The notes: generated from the sequence alone by a model not told the origin. Shown: positions 21,288 through 33,848, numbered from the stretch's first letter. The stretch is DNA of 64,000 nt from Streptomyces sp. man185 (GCA_002551355.1 NTHE01000013.1:62001-126000), one strand, 5' to 3'. Numbers and translations are program-made.

Positions 21288-22658
21288 CTACGCCTGCTCC
21301 GTGCCCTCGCCGGCGCGACCGAGGCGCTCGCGGACGCGCTCGACGACGTCCGCGTACCGCGCCTCGGCGCCGTAGCGGGTGGGGGTGTAGTACTGCCGGT
21401 CGCGGACGGCGTCCGGGGCGTACTGCTGGGCGGCGATGCCGCCCTGCACGTCGTGCGGATAGACATAGCCCTGGGCGTGGCCGAGCTTGGCGGCGCCTTT
21501 GTAGTGGCCGTCGCGCAGATGGGCCGGGACCGGTCCGGCGAGCCCTCTGCGCACATCGTCCTGCGCGGCGGAGATCGCCAGCGTCGCCGCGTTGGACTTG
21601 GGGGCGAGCGCCAGAGCGATGGTGGCGTGGCTGAGAGTGAGCGCCGCCTCCGGGAAACCGATCATGGCCACCGCCTGGGCGGCGGCCACGGCGGTCGGCA
21701 GCGCGGTGGAATCGGCCAGGCCGATGTCCTCGCTGGCCGAGATCATCAACCGCCGGGCGATGAACCGCGGGTCCTCCCCCGCCTCGATCATCCGGGCGAG
21801 ATAGTGCAGAGCGGCGTCGACGTCGGAGCCGCGGATCGACTTGATGAGCGCGCTGGCCACGTCGTAGTGCTGGTCGCCGTCACGGTCGTACTTCACGGCG
21901 GCGCGGTCGACGGTCGCCTCGACCGTCTCCAGGGTGATCTCCGGCTCGTGCGTGGCGATGGCCGCGCCCGCCGCGGCCTCCAGGGCCGTCAGCGCCCGGC
22001 GCGCGTCGCCGCCCGCGATGCGCAGCAGATGCGCCTCGGCGTCCTCGGGCAGGGTGACCGCCCCGCCGAGGCCCCGCTCCTCGGTCAGCGCCCGGCGCAG
22101 CAGGGAGCGCAGGTCGTCGTCGGTCAGCGGCTCCAGGGTGAGCAGCAGGGAGCGCGACAGCAACGGCGAGATGATCGAGAAGTACGGATTCTCCGTGGTG
22201 GCGGCGATGAGGGTCACCCAGCGGTTCTCCACGGCGGGCAGCAGGGAGTCCTGCTGGGCCTTGGAGAAGCGGTGGATCTCGTCCAGGAAGAGGACGGTCT
22301 CCTTGCCGAAGCCGCCGGTGGCGCGGCGCGCGCCCTCGATGACGGCCCTGACCTCCTTGACGCCCGCGGTGATCGCGGAGAGCTCCACGAACCGCTTGTT
22401 GGTGGCCTTGCTGACGACGTACGCCAGGGTCGTCTTGCCGGTGCCCGGCGGGCCCCACAGGATGACCGACGACGCCCCGGCCGGGCCGCCTCCCCCTTCG
22501 CCGACGAGACGGCGCAGGGGCGAGCCCGGCTTCAGCAGATGCTGCTGGCCGACGACCTCGTCGAGGATGCGCGGACGCATCCGGACAGCGAGGGGGCTGC
22601 TGGACGGGTCCTTCTCCTGGCGGTCTTCGGCGGCTGCGGTAAAGAGGTCGGGCTCCAC
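21288..22658 (-). CDS. rarA: replication-associated recombination ATPase RarA (MgsA)
   Basis: AAA+ clamp-loader-like ATPase that acts at stalled forks. The 456-residue protein has Walker [12 protein letters not shown], Walker [13 protein letters not shown], sensor 1 [12 protein letters not shown] and a C-terminal tetramerisation domain with [11 protein letters not shown] place the start at GTG ([14 protein letters not shown]), matching the family's usual beginning. A GTG eight codons upstream (22682) is the alternative, and neither has a strong ribosome binding site. Confidence 0.94.
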   Translation of the reverse strand: MEPDLFTAAAEDRQEKDPSSSPLAVRMRPRILDEVVGQQHLLKPGSPLRRLVGEGGGGPAGASSVILWGPPGTGKTTLAYVVSKATNKRFVELSAITAGVKEVRAVIEGARRATGGFGKETVLFLDEIHRFSKAQQDSLLPAVENRWVTLIAATTENPYFSIISPLLSRSLLLTLEPLTDDDLRSLLRRALTEERGLGGAVTLPEDAEAHLLRIAGGDARRALTALEAAAGAAIATHEPEITLETVEATVDRAAVKYDRDGDQHYDVASALIKSIRGSDVDAALHYLARMIEAGEDPRFIARRLMISASEDIGLADSTALPTAVAAAQAVAMIGFPEAALTLSHATIALALAPKSNAATLAISAAQDDVRRGLAGPVPAHLRDGHYKGAAKLGHAQGYVYPHDVQGGIAAQQYAPDAVRDRQYYTPTRYGAEARYADVVERVRERLGRAGEGTEQA

Positions 22659-22724
22659 GTCATGAAGCCTAAGCGACCCCACTGACAGCGCCGCCGACCA
22701 CCTACGGATATCCGGACGTGGTGG

Positions 22725-23363
22725 TCAGCTGGTCCAGAAGTCCCACCAGCGGGTCAGGATCAGCATGCCGATGATCCCGATCCACATCACCGGAAGCACC
22801 CAGGGGAACTCCGTGAGCACGTTCCGCAGCCAGGCCGGGGCGGGGAGGATGCGGTGCTTGACGTTGTGGGTGGTCACGTAGCAGAACATGACGATGGTGG
22901 CGACCCAGGCCAGGCAGCACCACAGGCAGAGCGAGTTGATGTTGTACAGCGACTGGTACTGGAGCCAGGTGCAGAAGCCGACGCCGAACAGCATCCCGGC
23001 GTTCAGCCCCAGCCAGAACCAGCTGCGGTAGCGGGCGCCGGCGAGCAGGCCCATCCCGATCGCGATGACCATGCCGAACGTGACCAGGCCCAGCATCGGG
23101 TTGGGGAACCCGAACGCCGAGGCCTGCTCGCTCTTCATGATGTTGCCGCACGCGACGACGGGGTTGAGGCTGCAGCCGGGGGTGAAGGAGGGGTCCTCCA
23201 GCAGCTTGAACTTGTCGAGCGTGATGACCCAGGAGGCCAGCAGGCCGGCCGCGCCCGTGATCACCAGAAGCAGGGCGAGACCGCGTCCGGCCCCGAAGGC
23301 GCGCTTGCGGCCACCCTCGTCCTGATCGGAGGAGAGGTCGTGGTCTACCGCTGCAGTCGTCAT
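22725..23363 (-). CDS. vitamin K epoxide reductase (VKOR) family membrane protein
   Basis: Integral membrane oxidoreductase expected to reoxidise extracytoplasmic disulfide-forming thioredoxins using menaquinone. The 212 residues form about five membrane spans. The loop cysteine pair (FTPGCSLNPVVACG) and the active-site CXXC (CLWC in NSLCLWCCLAW) are both present. A periplasm-like DsbA partner is not adjacent. It is divergent from the decayed ABC transporter gene. Confidence 0.93.
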   Translation of the reverse strand: MTTAAVDHDLSSDQDEGGRKRAFGAGRGLALLLVITGAAGLLASWVITLDKFKLLEDPSFTPGCSLNPVVACGNIMKSEQASAFGFPNPMLGLVTFGMVIAIGMGLLAGARYRSWFWLGLNAGMLFGVGFCTWLQYQSLYNINSLCLWCCLAWVATIVMFCYVTTHNVKHRILPAPAWLRNVLTEFPWVLPVMWIGIIGMLILTRWWDFWTS

Positions 23364-23499
23364 ATCGCCGTTCCGTCACCGAGTGGTCAGCCGGGCAAGG
23401 TCATTGTGCCGCACCCCCGTATGGGTCAACCGTTCGATGGACATAAAGGTGTACGTCCGGTGGGCGGGAAACCGTCGGCTCCCCGCCATGCTCGGCTCC

Positions 23500-24356
23500 A
23501 TGACGGAACTCGTGGTGAACGTGCGCGGACTGCGCAGGCGATACGGCGGTGTGACCGCGCTGGACGGCCTGGACCTGGGCATCCGGCGCGGCGAGTGTGC
23601 GGAACGCTCGGTCCGAACGGCGCCGGGAAGAGCACCTGCGTGGGCGTGCTCCAAGGGCAGCGGGACCGGGACGCCGGGAGCGTGGAGGTCCTCGGCGCCG
23701 ATCCCGCGACGGCCGACCGCCGTCAACCGTCCCGGGTCGGGATCGTCCGGCAGGATGAATCCGCCCCCGCCGAGTTGACGGTACGGGAGACGGTCCGGCA
23801 CTTCGCCCGCTACTTCCCGCGCCCGCACGACCCCGACGAGACCATCGCCCCGGTCGGCCTGGAAGCGAAGGCGGGATCCCGGACCAAGGCCCTCTCGGGT
23901 GGTCAGCGCCGACGCCTCGACGTGACGCTCGGAGTGGTCGGCTCCCCCGAACTCCTCCTGCTCGACCAGCCGGCCACCGGGTTCGATCCGGCCGCCCGGC
24001 GGCAGTTCTGGGAGCTGATCCGGCGGCTCGCGGACGACGGCACCACCATCCTCATCACCACGCACTATCTGGAGGAGGCCGAGGCGCTCGCAGACCGGCT
24101 CGACGTCGTCGCCGCGGGTACCGCGGTAGCCGAGGGAACTCCCGAGGAACTGCGGGCCCGGTACGGCACACGTGCCACGGTGCGATGGACGGAGCCCGAC
24201 GGATCGCCGCACTCCGAGGAGACCGGGGCGCCGACCCGTACGGTCGCCGCGCTCGCCGGCCGCTTCGGCGGAAAGGTCCCGGGGCTGCTGGTCACCCGGC
24301 CCACGCTCGAAGACGTCTATCTACGGCTCACCGGGCAGTCGGAGGCCGCCCGATGA
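23500..24356 (+). pseudogene. ABC-2 type transporter ATP-binding subunit, frameshifted
   Basis: The beginning (MTELVVNVRGLRRRYGGVTALDGL) reads in one frame as far as about 23598. The protein then continues in another frame with Walker A LGPNGAGKST, signature LSGGQRRR, Walker B ELLLLDQP and the H-loop TTHYLEEAEALADRL, through to the TGA at 24354. The break falls between 23598 and 23612, just before the Walker A region, so no intact ATPase can be made without frameshifting. Otherwise it is a drug-export type (DrrA-like) subunit. Its stop overlaps the permease start in ATGA. Confidence 0.85.
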
Positions 24357-24475
24357 CCGCGCCGGACACCGCGGCCTGCCCGGCGCCTGGAGCCTGGGTG
24401 TGCTGCGCGGCGGTCTGGAACTGAAGCAGTTCTTCCGCCTGCGCGACCAGGTCGTCTTCTCGCTCGCCTTCCCCG
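24353..24475 (+). pseudogene. ABC-2 permease, N-terminal remnant
   Basis: The gene starts with ATG coupled to the ATPase stop but shifts frame within about 10 codons. The alternative frame reads GLPGAWSLGVLRGGLELKQF and onward to VVFSLAFP, the typical cytoplasmic head and first membrane segment of DrrB-like permeases. Homology ends abruptly at about 24474, where response-regulator sequence begins. All remaining membrane segments are missing. Confidence 0.78.
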
Positions 24476-24852
24476 TCGACGTACGAGAGCGACGGCGACA
24501 TCCTGCGGGCGGTGGAGGCCGGGGCGTCCGGATATCTGCTCAAGGACCTGGGGCGGGCGGAGCTGGCGGACGCGATCCGGGCGGCGGCCCGTGGCGAGAC
24601 GGTACTCGCGCCGACGGTCGCGACGCGGCTGGTGGCCCAGTTGCGCGCGGTGCCGGAGCTGCCCCGGCTCTCGGAGCGCGAGACGCAGGTGCTGCGGCTG
24701 GTGGCGGAGGGGTGCACCAACGCGGAGATCGGGCGGCGGCTGTTCATCGGGGAGTCGACGGTGAAGACCCATCTGCGCGGGTCTTCGGCAAGATGGGCGT
24801 CAGCGACCGGACGGCCACCGTCACGGGGGCGATGCGCCACGGGCTGCTGTGA
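24476..24852 (+). pseudogene. NarL/LuxR-type response regulator, C-terminal remnant
   Basis: From about 24476 the frame reads STYESDGDILRAVEAGASGYLLKDL, the end of a receiver domain, so the phosphorylation-site half is missing. The LuxR-type helix-turn-helix follows (LSERETQVLRLVAEGCTNAEI and ESTVKTHL). A second frameshift at about 24775-24781 moves the last part (FGKMGVSDRTATVTGAMRHG) into another frame, ending at TGA 24852. It was presumably the regulator of the adjacent ABC transporter, with the histidine kinase deleted between them. Confidence 0.8.
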
Positions 24853-24860
24853 ACGCGCAA

Positions 24861-24899
24861 GGCGCGGGCGGCGGGACCCGAGGTCCCGCCACCCGCGCC
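24861..24899. terminator. bidirectional terminator hairpin
   Basis: An 18-bp stem with one mismatch (24861-24878 with 24882-24899) and a 3-nt loop lies between the decayed regulator (+) and hisS (-). It can end transcription from both sides. Confidence 0.75.
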
Positions 24900-24913
24900 C
24901 GCTCACGGCTCTG

Positions 24914-26176
24914 TCAGCCGAGGCGCTTCGCCAGCTCGGCCGCGACCTCGGTCAGCGGCACCGCGCTCTGCTCGCCGGACTCCATGTCCTTGAGCTGGAC
25001 GACGCCCTCGGCGAGATCGCGCTCGCCCGCCACCAGGGTGTAGCGCGCGCCCGAGCGGTTGGCGCTCTTCATCGCGCCCTTCAGGCCCCGGCCGCCGAAG
25101 GCGAAGTCCGCGGCGATCCCCGCGCGGCGCAGCCCGGTGACGACGCCGAACAGCACCCGGCGGGCCTCCTCCCCGAGCGGGACCGCGTACACGCTGGTGG
25201 TGTAGGGCAGGTCCAGCTCGATGCCCTCGGCCTCCAGGGCGAGGACCGTGCGGTCGACGCCGAGCGCCCAGCCGACGGACGGCAGCTCGGGGCCGCCGAT
25301 CATCTCGGACAGTCCGTCGTAGCGGCCGCCGCCGCCCACCGCGGACTGGGCGCCGAGACCGTCGTGGACGAACTCGAAGGTGGTGCGGGTGTAGTAGTCG
25401 AGGCCGCGCACCAGCTTCTCGTCGTCCTCGTACGCGACTTCGGCCGCCGTCAGCAGCGCGCGGACCTCCTCGTGGTACGCCTTGCACGCGTCGCAGAGGT
25501 AGTCGCGGAGCTTCGGAGCGTCGGTGAGCTGCTTCTGCACGTCGGCCCGCTTGTCGTCCAGGACGCGCAGCGGGTTGATCTCGATGCGGCGGCGGGTCTC
25601 CTCGTCGAGGTCGAGGTCGCGCAGGAAGGTCTGGAGCGCCTCGCGGTAGACCGGGCGGCACTCCTTGTCGCCCAGCGAGTTCAGCAGGATGCGGAACTGG
25701 CGCAGGCCCAGCGAGCGGTACGCCTGGTCGGCGAGGATGATCAGCTCGGCGTCCAGGACCGGGTCCTCGGTGCCGATGGCCTCGGCGCCGACCTGCGAGA
25801 AGTGGCGGTAGCGGCCCGCCTGCGGGCGCTCGTAGCGGTAGTACGAGCCGGAGTACCAGAGCTTGACGGGGAGGTTGCCCGCCTTGTGGAGGTTGGCCTC
25901 CAGGGCGGCGCGGAGCACGGAGGCGGTGCCCTCGGGGCGCAGCGCCAGCTGGTCGCCGCCCTTGGTGGTGAGGGTGTACATCTCCTTGGTGACGATGTCG
26001 GTGGACTCACCGACACCGCGCGCGAACAGCTCGACGTTCTCGAAGCCGGGGGTCTCGATGTAGCCGTAGCCCGAGTCGCGCAGCGGGGCCGCGATCGCCT
26101 CGCGCACCGCGAGGAACGTCGCGGAACGGGGCGGGGTCAGGTCGTACGTGCCCTTGGGGGCCTGGAAGGTGCTCAC
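24914..26176 (-). CDS. hisS: histidyl-tRNA synthetase
   Basis: Class II synthetase charging tRNA-His. The 420-residue protein has the motif 2 region [17 protein letters not shown], the histidine-specific [24 protein letters not shown], and a C-terminal anticodon-binding domain. The start is GTG ([13 protein letters not shown]), the usual beginning. The preceding MBL-fold gene ends 17 nt upstream, so the two are likely cotranscribed. Confidence 0.97.
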   Translation of the reverse strand: MSTFQAPKGTYDLTPPRSATFLAVREAIAAPLRDSGYGYIETPGFENVELFARGVGESTDIVTKEMYTLTTKGGDQLALRPEGTASVLRAALEANLHKAGNLPVKLWYSGSYYRYERPQAGRYRHFSQVGAEAIGTEDPVLDAELIILADQAYRSLGLRQFRILLNSLGDKECRPVYREALQTFLRDLDLDEETRRRIEINPLRVLDDKRADVQKQLTDAPKLRDYLCDACKAYHEEVRALLTAAEVAYEDDEKLVRGLDYYTRTTFEFVHDGLGAQSAVGGGGRYDGLSEMIGGPELPSVGWALGVDRTVLALEAEGIELDLPYTTSVYAVPLGEEARRVLFGVVTGLRRAGIAADFAFGGRGLKGAMKSANRSGARYTLVAGERDLAEGVVQLKDMESGEQSAVPLTEVAAELAKRLG

Positions 26177-26193
26177 GTGTATACGTCTCTCGT

Positions 26194-26883
26194 CTACAGT
26201 CCTCGGCGCGGCACCGCGTCCAACCCGTTCAGATACGGGTTGGAGAAGCGCTCGCGGCCGATGGTCGTCTGGGGGCCGTGGCCGGACAGCACCACGGTCG
26301 AGTCGTCGAGCGGCAGGCACACACGGGCCAGCGACTTCAACAGCTCGGCGTGGTCGCCGCCGGGCAGGTCGGTGCGTCCGACGGAGCCGGCGAAGAGCAG
26401 GTCGCCCGAGAAGAGGACCGGCGGAATGTCCGCCGCCTCGGGCATCCCGAACGTCACCGACCCCTTGGTATGGCCGGGCGCGTGCGAGACGCCGAAGTCC
26501 AGACCGGCCAGGGTCAGCTTCGAGCCGTCGGTCAGCTCCTTGACGTCGTCGGGCTCCCCCACGGTCAGCTCGCCCATGAGCGGCATCCCGATCGAGCGGC
26601 CGAGCGCCTTCTCCGGGTCGCTCATCATGTAGCGGTCCTCGGGGTGGATCCAGGCGGGGACGTCATGGGCGCCGCAGACGGGGACGACCGAGGCGACGTG
26701 GTCGATATGGCCGTGGGTGAGGACGACGGCGACGGGCTTGAGCCGATGCTTCTTCAGCGCTTCCTCGACGCCCTGGGCGGCCTGGTGGCCCGGGTCGATG
26801 ATCACGCACTCCTCACCGGCGGCGGGGGCGACCAGGTAGCAATTGGTCCCCCAGGCCCCGGCGGGGAACCCGGCAATGAGCAC
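26194..26883 (-). CDS. metallo-beta-lactamase fold hydrolase (glyoxalase II-like)
   Basis: A 229-residue cytosolic hydrolase with the metal-binding motif THGHIDH at about residues 57-63 and later His/Asp ligands ([19 protein letters not shown]). It resembles the YcbL/GloB-like proteins that hydrolyse thioesters. The gene pair with hisS is common in Streptomyces. The substrate is unknown. Confidence 0.92.
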   Translation of the reverse strand: MLIAGFPAGAWGTNCYLVAPAAGEECVIIDPGHQAAQGVEEALKKHRLKPVAVVLTHGHIDHVASVVPVCGAHDVPAWIHPEDRYMMSDPEKALGRSIGMPLMGELTVGEPDDVKELTDGSKLTLAGLDFGVSHAPGHTKGSVTFGMPEAADIPPVLFSGDLLFAGSVGRTDLPGGDHAELLKSLARVCLPLDDSTVVLSGHGPQTTIGRERFSNPYLNGLDAVPRRGL

Positions 26884-27040
26884 GATCGTCCTTAATGTTC
26901 GTCCGGTGGAAGCGGCCGCAGTACAAGGATGCAGCGGATCAGAGCCTACCGGCGCTCCTCATGACACAGGTAACCCATATACGGTACGGGCAGCTCAGGC
27001 CCTCATCCGACGCTTCACGACGTAACAAGGAGCCCCACCG

Positions 27041-27832
27041 GTGTCCAGCAGCGAACAGCGGCGACGGCAGCTCGCCCGGGAAAAGTTCGAGCGCCAGCAG
27101 AAGCGCCGGGAGGAGGCCCGCCGCAGGACGAGGCGCATCACCGCGATCGTCGCGGCCTCGGTTGCCGTGGTCGCCGTCGTGAGCGTGAGCGCGTTCGTCG
27201 TGGCGGGCAAGGACGACGACAAGGACAAGAAGAGCGAGGCGGCGGCGAGCCAGAGCCCCGCTCCGGAGCCTTCGAAGAGCGAGAGCAAGGCCCCGCTCCC
27301 CGCGATGAAGATCGACAAAAAGGCGAAGTACACGATGTCGCTCAAGACGAGCCAGGGCGACATCGCGTTCTCGATGGACGCGGCGAAGACCCCGCAGACC
27401 GTGAACTCCTTCAAGGCGCTCGCCGACAAGGGCTACTTCGACGACACCAAGTGCCACCGGCTGACCACCCAGGGCATCTTCGTGCTCCAGTGCGGCGACC
27501 CGAAGGGCGACGGCACGGGCGGTCCGGGCTACAACATCCCGGACGAGAACCTGGACGCGCTCGGCAAGGCGGGCGCCGACGGCACGGTCGTCTATCCGCC
27601 GGGCACGGTGGCGATGGCCAACACCGGCCAGCCGAACTCCGGCGGCAGCCAGTACTTCCTGGTCTACAAGGAGACGAAGCTTCCGCCCACCTACACCCCG
27701 TTCGGCACGATGGACGACGCCTCGCTGAAGGCCGTCCAGAAGGTCGGCGAGGCCGGGGTCGAGGGCGGTGCGGGCGACGGCGCCCCGAAGAAGGCCGTGA
27801 CGGTCGAGAAGGCCTCCGTCGAGAAGAGCTGA
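27041..27832 (+). CDS. membrane-anchored peptidyl-prolyl cis-trans isomerase (cyclophilin type)
   Basis: A 263-residue protein. A strongly basic cytoplasmic head (about 1-32, RRRQLAREKFERQQKRREE) is followed by one membrane span (about 33-55), a charged linker rich in Lys/Asp/Ser, and a cyclophilin domain (KCHRLTTQGIFVLQCGDPKG, GTVAMANTGQPNSGGSQYF). The catalytic Arg of the HR motif is kept. The topology puts the isomerase outside the membrane, so it probably helps fold exported proteins. The GTG start at 27041 follows AAGGAG. The gene stands alone with its own terminator. Confidence 0.92.
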   Translation: MSSSEQRRRQLAREKFERQQKRREEARRRTRRITAIVAASVAVVAVVSVSAFVVAGKDDDKDKKSEAAASQSPAPEPSKSESKAPLPAMKIDKKAKYTMSLKTSQGDIAFSMDAAKTPQTVNSFKALADKGYFDDTKCHRLTTQGIFVLQCGDPKGDGTGGPGYNIPDENLDALGKAGADGTVVYPPGTVAMANTGQPNSGGSQYFLVYKETKLPPTYTPFGTMDDASLKAVQKVGEAGVEGGAGDGAPKKAVTVEKASVEKS

Positions 27833-27864
27833 ACCGGCGGGGCGGCGACCGGCCCCGGGCGGCC

Positions 27865-27899
27865 TCCGGCACAGCGGGGGCTTCCCTCGTTGTGCCGGA
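27865..27899 (+). terminator. terminator of the cyclophilin gene
   Basis: A 9-bp outer stem (27865-27873 with 27891-27899), extended by partial inner pairing, lies 33 nt after the stop. Confidence 0.65.
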
Positions 27900-27949
27900 A
27901 CGGAGAATTTCAGCCGCGCTGAGTGCGGACAGCCGGGTGGCCGGTCGCC

Positions 27950-28049
27950 TAGATTGGCGTTGTGCAGGGCGGGCGAGGCCCGCCCCTGGAAACTGTGGAC
28001 GATGCCCGGGGGGCGAACCCCCTCGCAGGCATCAGGTGGAGGAGGCGCT
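27950..28049 (+). promoter_or_regulatory. structured 5' leader of the DUF349 gene
   Basis: A -10-like TAGATT lies at 27950-27955. The following 90 nt can fold into two strong hairpins. The first pairs 27965-27974 with 27978-27988 (10 bp, one bulged C, GAG loop). The second pairs 28001-28006 with 28028-28033 and 28009-28013 with 28018-28022 around a CGAA tetraloop. A 10-nt linker joins them, and the GGTGGAGGAGG ribosome binding region lies just 3'. I recognise no known riboswitch class. It could be a regulatory leader or only a stabilising structure. Confidence 0.5.
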
Positions 28050-29279
28050 GTGAGCAGCGACCCGTGGGGCCGCGTCGACGAGACGGGCACCGTGTACGTG
28101 CGTACTGCCGAGGGCGAGCAGGTCGTCGGATCGTGGCAGGCCGGTTCCCCCGAGGAGGCCCTGGCCTATTTCGAGCGCAAGTACGACGGCATTGTGGTCG
28201 AGATCGGCCTCCTCGAACGGCGGGTGAAGACCACCGATCTGTCGGCGAAGGACGCCACGACGGCGATCGACCATCTGCGGCAGCAGGTGGACGAGCACCA
28301 CGCGGTGGGCGACCTGGACGCGCTGCGCAAGCGGCTGGACGCGCTCGTGGCGACGGTCGAGAAGCGGCGCGAGGAGCGCAAGGTCCTCAAGGCCAAGCAG
28401 ACCGACGAGGCCAAGCAGGCCAAGGCGGCGCTGGTCGCCGAGGCGGAGGAGCTGGCGCAGAGCGAGCAGTGGCGGTCGGCCGGTGAGCGGCTGCGGGCGC
28501 TGGTGGACACCTGGAAGGGTCTCCCCCGTCTGGACCGCAAGTCGGACGACGAGCTGTGGCATCGCTTCTCGCACGCGCGCTCGGCTTTCTCCAAGCGGCG
28601 CAAGGCGCACTTCGCCGCGCTGGACGCCCAGCGCGAGGACGCCCGCAAGGTCAAGGAGAAGCTGGTCACCGAGGCCGAGTCGCTGTCCGGCTCCACGGAC
28701 TGGGTGACCACGGCGGCGCGCTACCGCGACCTGATGACCGAGTGGAAGGCGGCGGGCCGCGCGCAGCGCGAGGCCGAGGACGATCTGTGGAACCGCTTCC
28801 GCGGCGCCCAGGACGTCTTCTTCGCCGCCCGCAGCGAGGTCTTCGCGGAGCGGGACGCCGAGCAGGGCGAGAACCTCAAGCTCAAGGAGGAGCTCGCCGC
28901 CGAGGCCGAGAAGCTGGTGCCGGTGAAGGACCTGAAGGCTGCCCGTGCCGCGTTCCGGGCCATCAACGAGCGCTGGGAGGCCGTCGGCCACGTGCCGCGT
29001 GACGCCCGCCCGAAGGTCGAGGGCCGGATGCAGGCGGTGGAGCGGGCGCTCCAGGAGTCCGAGGAGTCCGAGTGGCGCCGGACGAACCCGGAGGCGCGGG
29101 CCCGCGCCGCGGGTCTGACCGGTCAGCTCCAGGCCGCCGTGGACAAGCTGCGCGGCCAGATCGACACCGCGCGCGCCCAGGGCAACAACGCCCGCGCGGA
29201 CAAGCTGGCCAAGGAGCTGGAGGGCCGCCAGGCGCTGCTGGACCAGGCGCTGAAGGGCCTGGAGGAGTTCGGCGGCTGA
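28050..29279 (+). CDS. DUF349 domain protein, coiled-coil
   Basis: A 409-residue, highly charged, almost wholly helical protein. A short N-terminal beta region (WGRVDETGTVYVRTAEG) precedes a long coiled coil and three DUF349-type repeats (SEQWRSAGERLRALVDTWK, STDWVTTAARYRDLMTEWK, VKDLKAARAAFRAINERWE), each built round a conserved Trp. The function is unknown. The architecture suggests a filamentous or RNA-associated protein. The GTG start is set by a strong GGAGGAGG. Transcription ends at a perfect 16-bp hairpin. Confidence 0.88.
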   Translation: MSSDPWGRVDETGTVYVRTAEGEQVVGSWQAGSPEEALAYFERKYDGIVVEIGLLERRVKTTDLSAKDATTAIDHLRQQVDEHHAVGDLDALRKRLDALVATVEKRREERKVLKAKQTDEAKQAKAALVAEAEELAQSEQWRSAGERLRALVDTWKGLPRLDRKSDDELWHRFSHARSAFSKRRKAHFAALDAQREDARKVKEKLVTEAESLSGSTDWVTTAARYRDLMTEWKAAGRAQREAEDDLWNRFRGAQDVFFAARSEVFAERDAEQGENLKLKEELAAEAEKLVPVKDLKAARAAFRAINERWEAVGHVPRDARPKVEGRMQAVERALQESEESEWRRTNPEARARAAGLTGQLQAAVDKLRGQIDTARAQGNNARADKLAKELEGRQALLDQALKGLEEFGG

Positions 29280-29295
29280 GAAAGCCCGGTAAGCG

Positions 29296-29330
29296 GGAGG
29301 CCCCGGTACGCGATGCGTACCGGGGCCTCC
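29296..29330. terminator. bidirectional terminator between DUF349 gene and relA
   Basis: A 16-bp perfect stem (29296-29311 with 29315-29330) with a GAT loop lies between convergent genes, followed by a T-rich run on the plus strand. Confidence 0.9.
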
Positions 29331-29341
29331 TCGTTTCTCCG

Positions 29342-32038
<2,697 letters not shown>

Positions 32039-32130
32039 GAGCGCTCCTCGTGCGGATCCGGGGTACCCGGAGAGCCCATGGTATCGATCCCCCGGCGGGA
32101 CCTCGCCCGGGGACGGTGGGAGCTTGCACA

Positions 32131-32173
32131 ACGAGGGATGGGCACCCGGTGTTCCCGGGTGCCCATCCCTCGT
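32131..32173 (-). terminator. strong hairpin between apt and relA
   Basis: A 19-bp perfect stem (32131-32149 with 32155-32173) lies 34 nt after the apt stop and upstream of the relA start. It should end the sec-apt transcript and leave relA on its own promoter. Confidence 0.85.
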
Positions 32174-32206
32174 GCTCGGTGTCCGTCGTCGGACGGTCGT
32201 CGCGGA

Positions 32207-32758
32207 TCAGACCGTGATCAGAGCCTCCAGCGGGGTACCGGCGAGGCCCGGCTCCAGACGGGCCCGGCCCTCGAGGAAGCCGAGCTCCATGAGGACCGCG
32301 ACGCCCGCGATCTGGGCGCCGGCCCGCCGGATGAGCTGCAGCGAGGCCTCGGCGGTGCCGCCGGTGGCGAGGACGTCGTCGATGACCATGACCCGGTCTC
32401 CGGCGTCGAGGTCCTCGGCGTGGATCTCGATCTCCGCGCTGCCGTACTCCAGCTCGTAGGACTGGCTGAGCGTGGCTCCGGGGAGCTTCCCGGCCTTGCG
32501 GACCGGGACGAATCCGATGCCCGCCCGGACCGCGACGGGCGCGGCCAGGATGAAGCCGCGCGCCTCCAGGCCGACGATCTTCGTGGCGCCGTGCCGTACG
32601 CACAGCTCCGCGAGGGCGTCGGTGAGCGCCGTGAAGGCGACCGGGTCCGCGAGCAGCGGCGTGATGTCCTTGAACACCACGCCCGGCTTCGGATAGTCCG
32701 CGACATCGCGGATCCGGCTGAGCAGCAGCTCCCTGATGGTTTCGGTGGTGCTCGTCAT
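32207..32758 (-). CDS. apt: adenine phosphoribosyltransferase
   Basis: Purine salvage: adenine plus PRPP gives AMP. The 183-residue protein has the PRPP motif MVIDDVLATGGTA and the adenine-binding segment FKDITPLLADP, plus the family's EARGFI. It lies 3 nt after secF. The secD-secF-apt-relA order is conserved across actinobacteria. Confidence 0.97.
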   Translation of the reverse strand: MTSTTETIRELLLSRIRDVADYPKPGVVFKDITPLLADPVAFTALTDALAELCVRHGATKIVGLEARGFILAAPVAVRAGIGFVPVRKAGKLPGATLSQSYELEYGSAEIEIHAEDLDAGDRVMVIDDVLATGGTAEASLQLIRRAGAQIAGVAVLMELGFLEGRARLEPGLAGTPLEALITV

Positions 32759-32761
32759 CGC

Positions 32762-33847
32762 TCAGCGCTTCCCGGGGGTGCGGCCGTGCGACCGGGGGCG
32801 GCCGATCGACGTGCCCGCCGTCTCGGCGTCGTCGCGCGGGTCCTCGGAGCCGTCGTCGGGGGACTCGCCCCGGGCGGCCGCCGCGGCCCGCTTGGCCAGG
32901 ACCCGCTTCTTCAGGGCCTTCATCTGCGGGTCGCGTTCCTTGAGGTCGGCGACGAGCGGCGTGGCGATGAAGATCGAGGAGTACGCGCCGGCGGCGAGGC
33001 CGACGAAGAGCGACAGCGAGATGTCGTTCAGCATGCCGGCACCGAGGACACCGCCACCGATGAACAGGAGACCGGCCACCGGCAGCAGCGCCACGACGGT
33101 GGTGTTGATGGAGCGGACCAGCGTGCTGTTGATCGACCGGTTGGCGATCTCGCTGTACGTGTAGCGGGTCTGCTTGGTGATGTCCTTCTGGCCCTCCTTG
33201 AGGCTGTCGAAGACCACCACCGTGTCGTACAGGGAGTAACCGAGAATGGTCAGCAGACCGATCACCGTGCCCGGGGTGACCTCGAAGCCGACCAGGGCGT
33301 AGACACCGACCGTGATGGTGATGTCGTGGATCAGCGCGATGAGGGCGGCGACGGCCATCCGCCACTCGAAGGCGATGGCCAGATAGATCACCACCAGGAT
33401 CATGAAGACCCCGAGACCGGTCCACGCCTTGTTGGCGATCTGCTCACCCCAGCTGGGGCCGACCAGGTCCGCGTTGATGTCGTTGGCGGGGATGCCGAGC
33501 TCGTCGGAGAGGGTCTCCTTGATCTCGTTCGCCTTCGCGGTGTCGACCTCGGTGATCTGGATACGCAGACCGCCGTTGCCGAGCTCCTGGACGATCGCCA
33601 TGTGGCCGGAGGCCTCGGTCGCCACGTCCGTGGCCTGGGAGGTGGAGATCTGGGCCTTGGTGTCGGTCGTGAAGACCGCGCCGCCCTTGAACTCGATGCC
33701 CATGCGGAGACCGCCGACCGCCACGCCGATGATGGCCGTGATGGTGATCAGTATCGAGACGCCGTACCAGATCTTGCGGTTGCGGATGAAGTCGTAGCCG
33801 ACCTCGCCGCGGTAGAGCCGGGCGCCGAGATTGCCGAGTCGCGACAT
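32762..33847 (-). CDS. secF: protein translocase subunit SecF
   Basis: Membrane partner of SecD that uses the proton gradient to help proteins leave the Sec channel. The 361-residue protein has six membrane spans with a large external loop after the first, and the conserved GFEVTPGTVIGLLTILGYSLYDTVVVFD. I start it at the ATG MSRLGNLGARLY behind GGAGGCG, 1 nt after the secD stop; an upstream in-frame GTG lies inside secD. The C-terminal cytoplasmic tail is long and rich in charged residues. Confidence 0.95.
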   Translation of the reverse strand: MSRLGNLGARLYRGEVGYDFIRNRKIWYGVSILITITAIIGVAVGGLRMGIEFKGGAVFTTDTKAQISTSQATDVATEASGHMAIVQELGNGGLRIQITEVDTAKANEIKETLSDELGIPANDINADLVGPSWGEQIANKAWTGLGVFMILVVIYLAIAFEWRMAVAALIALIHDITITVGVYALVGFEVTPGTVIGLLTILGYSLYDTVVVFDSLKEGQKDITKQTRYTYSEIANRSINSTLVRSINTTVVALLPVAGLLFIGGGVLGAGMLNDISLSLFVGLAAGAYSSIFIATPLVADLKERDPQMKALKKRVLAKRAAAAARGESPDDGSEDPRDDAETAGTSIGRPRSHGRTPGKR

Positions 33848-33848
33848 C

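Noticed and set aside
24512..26632. A 706-codon plus-strand frame continuing from the response regulator remnant
   Set aside because: Only its first 90 codons are regulator sequence; the rest is antisense to hisS and the MBL gene and follows a frameshift.
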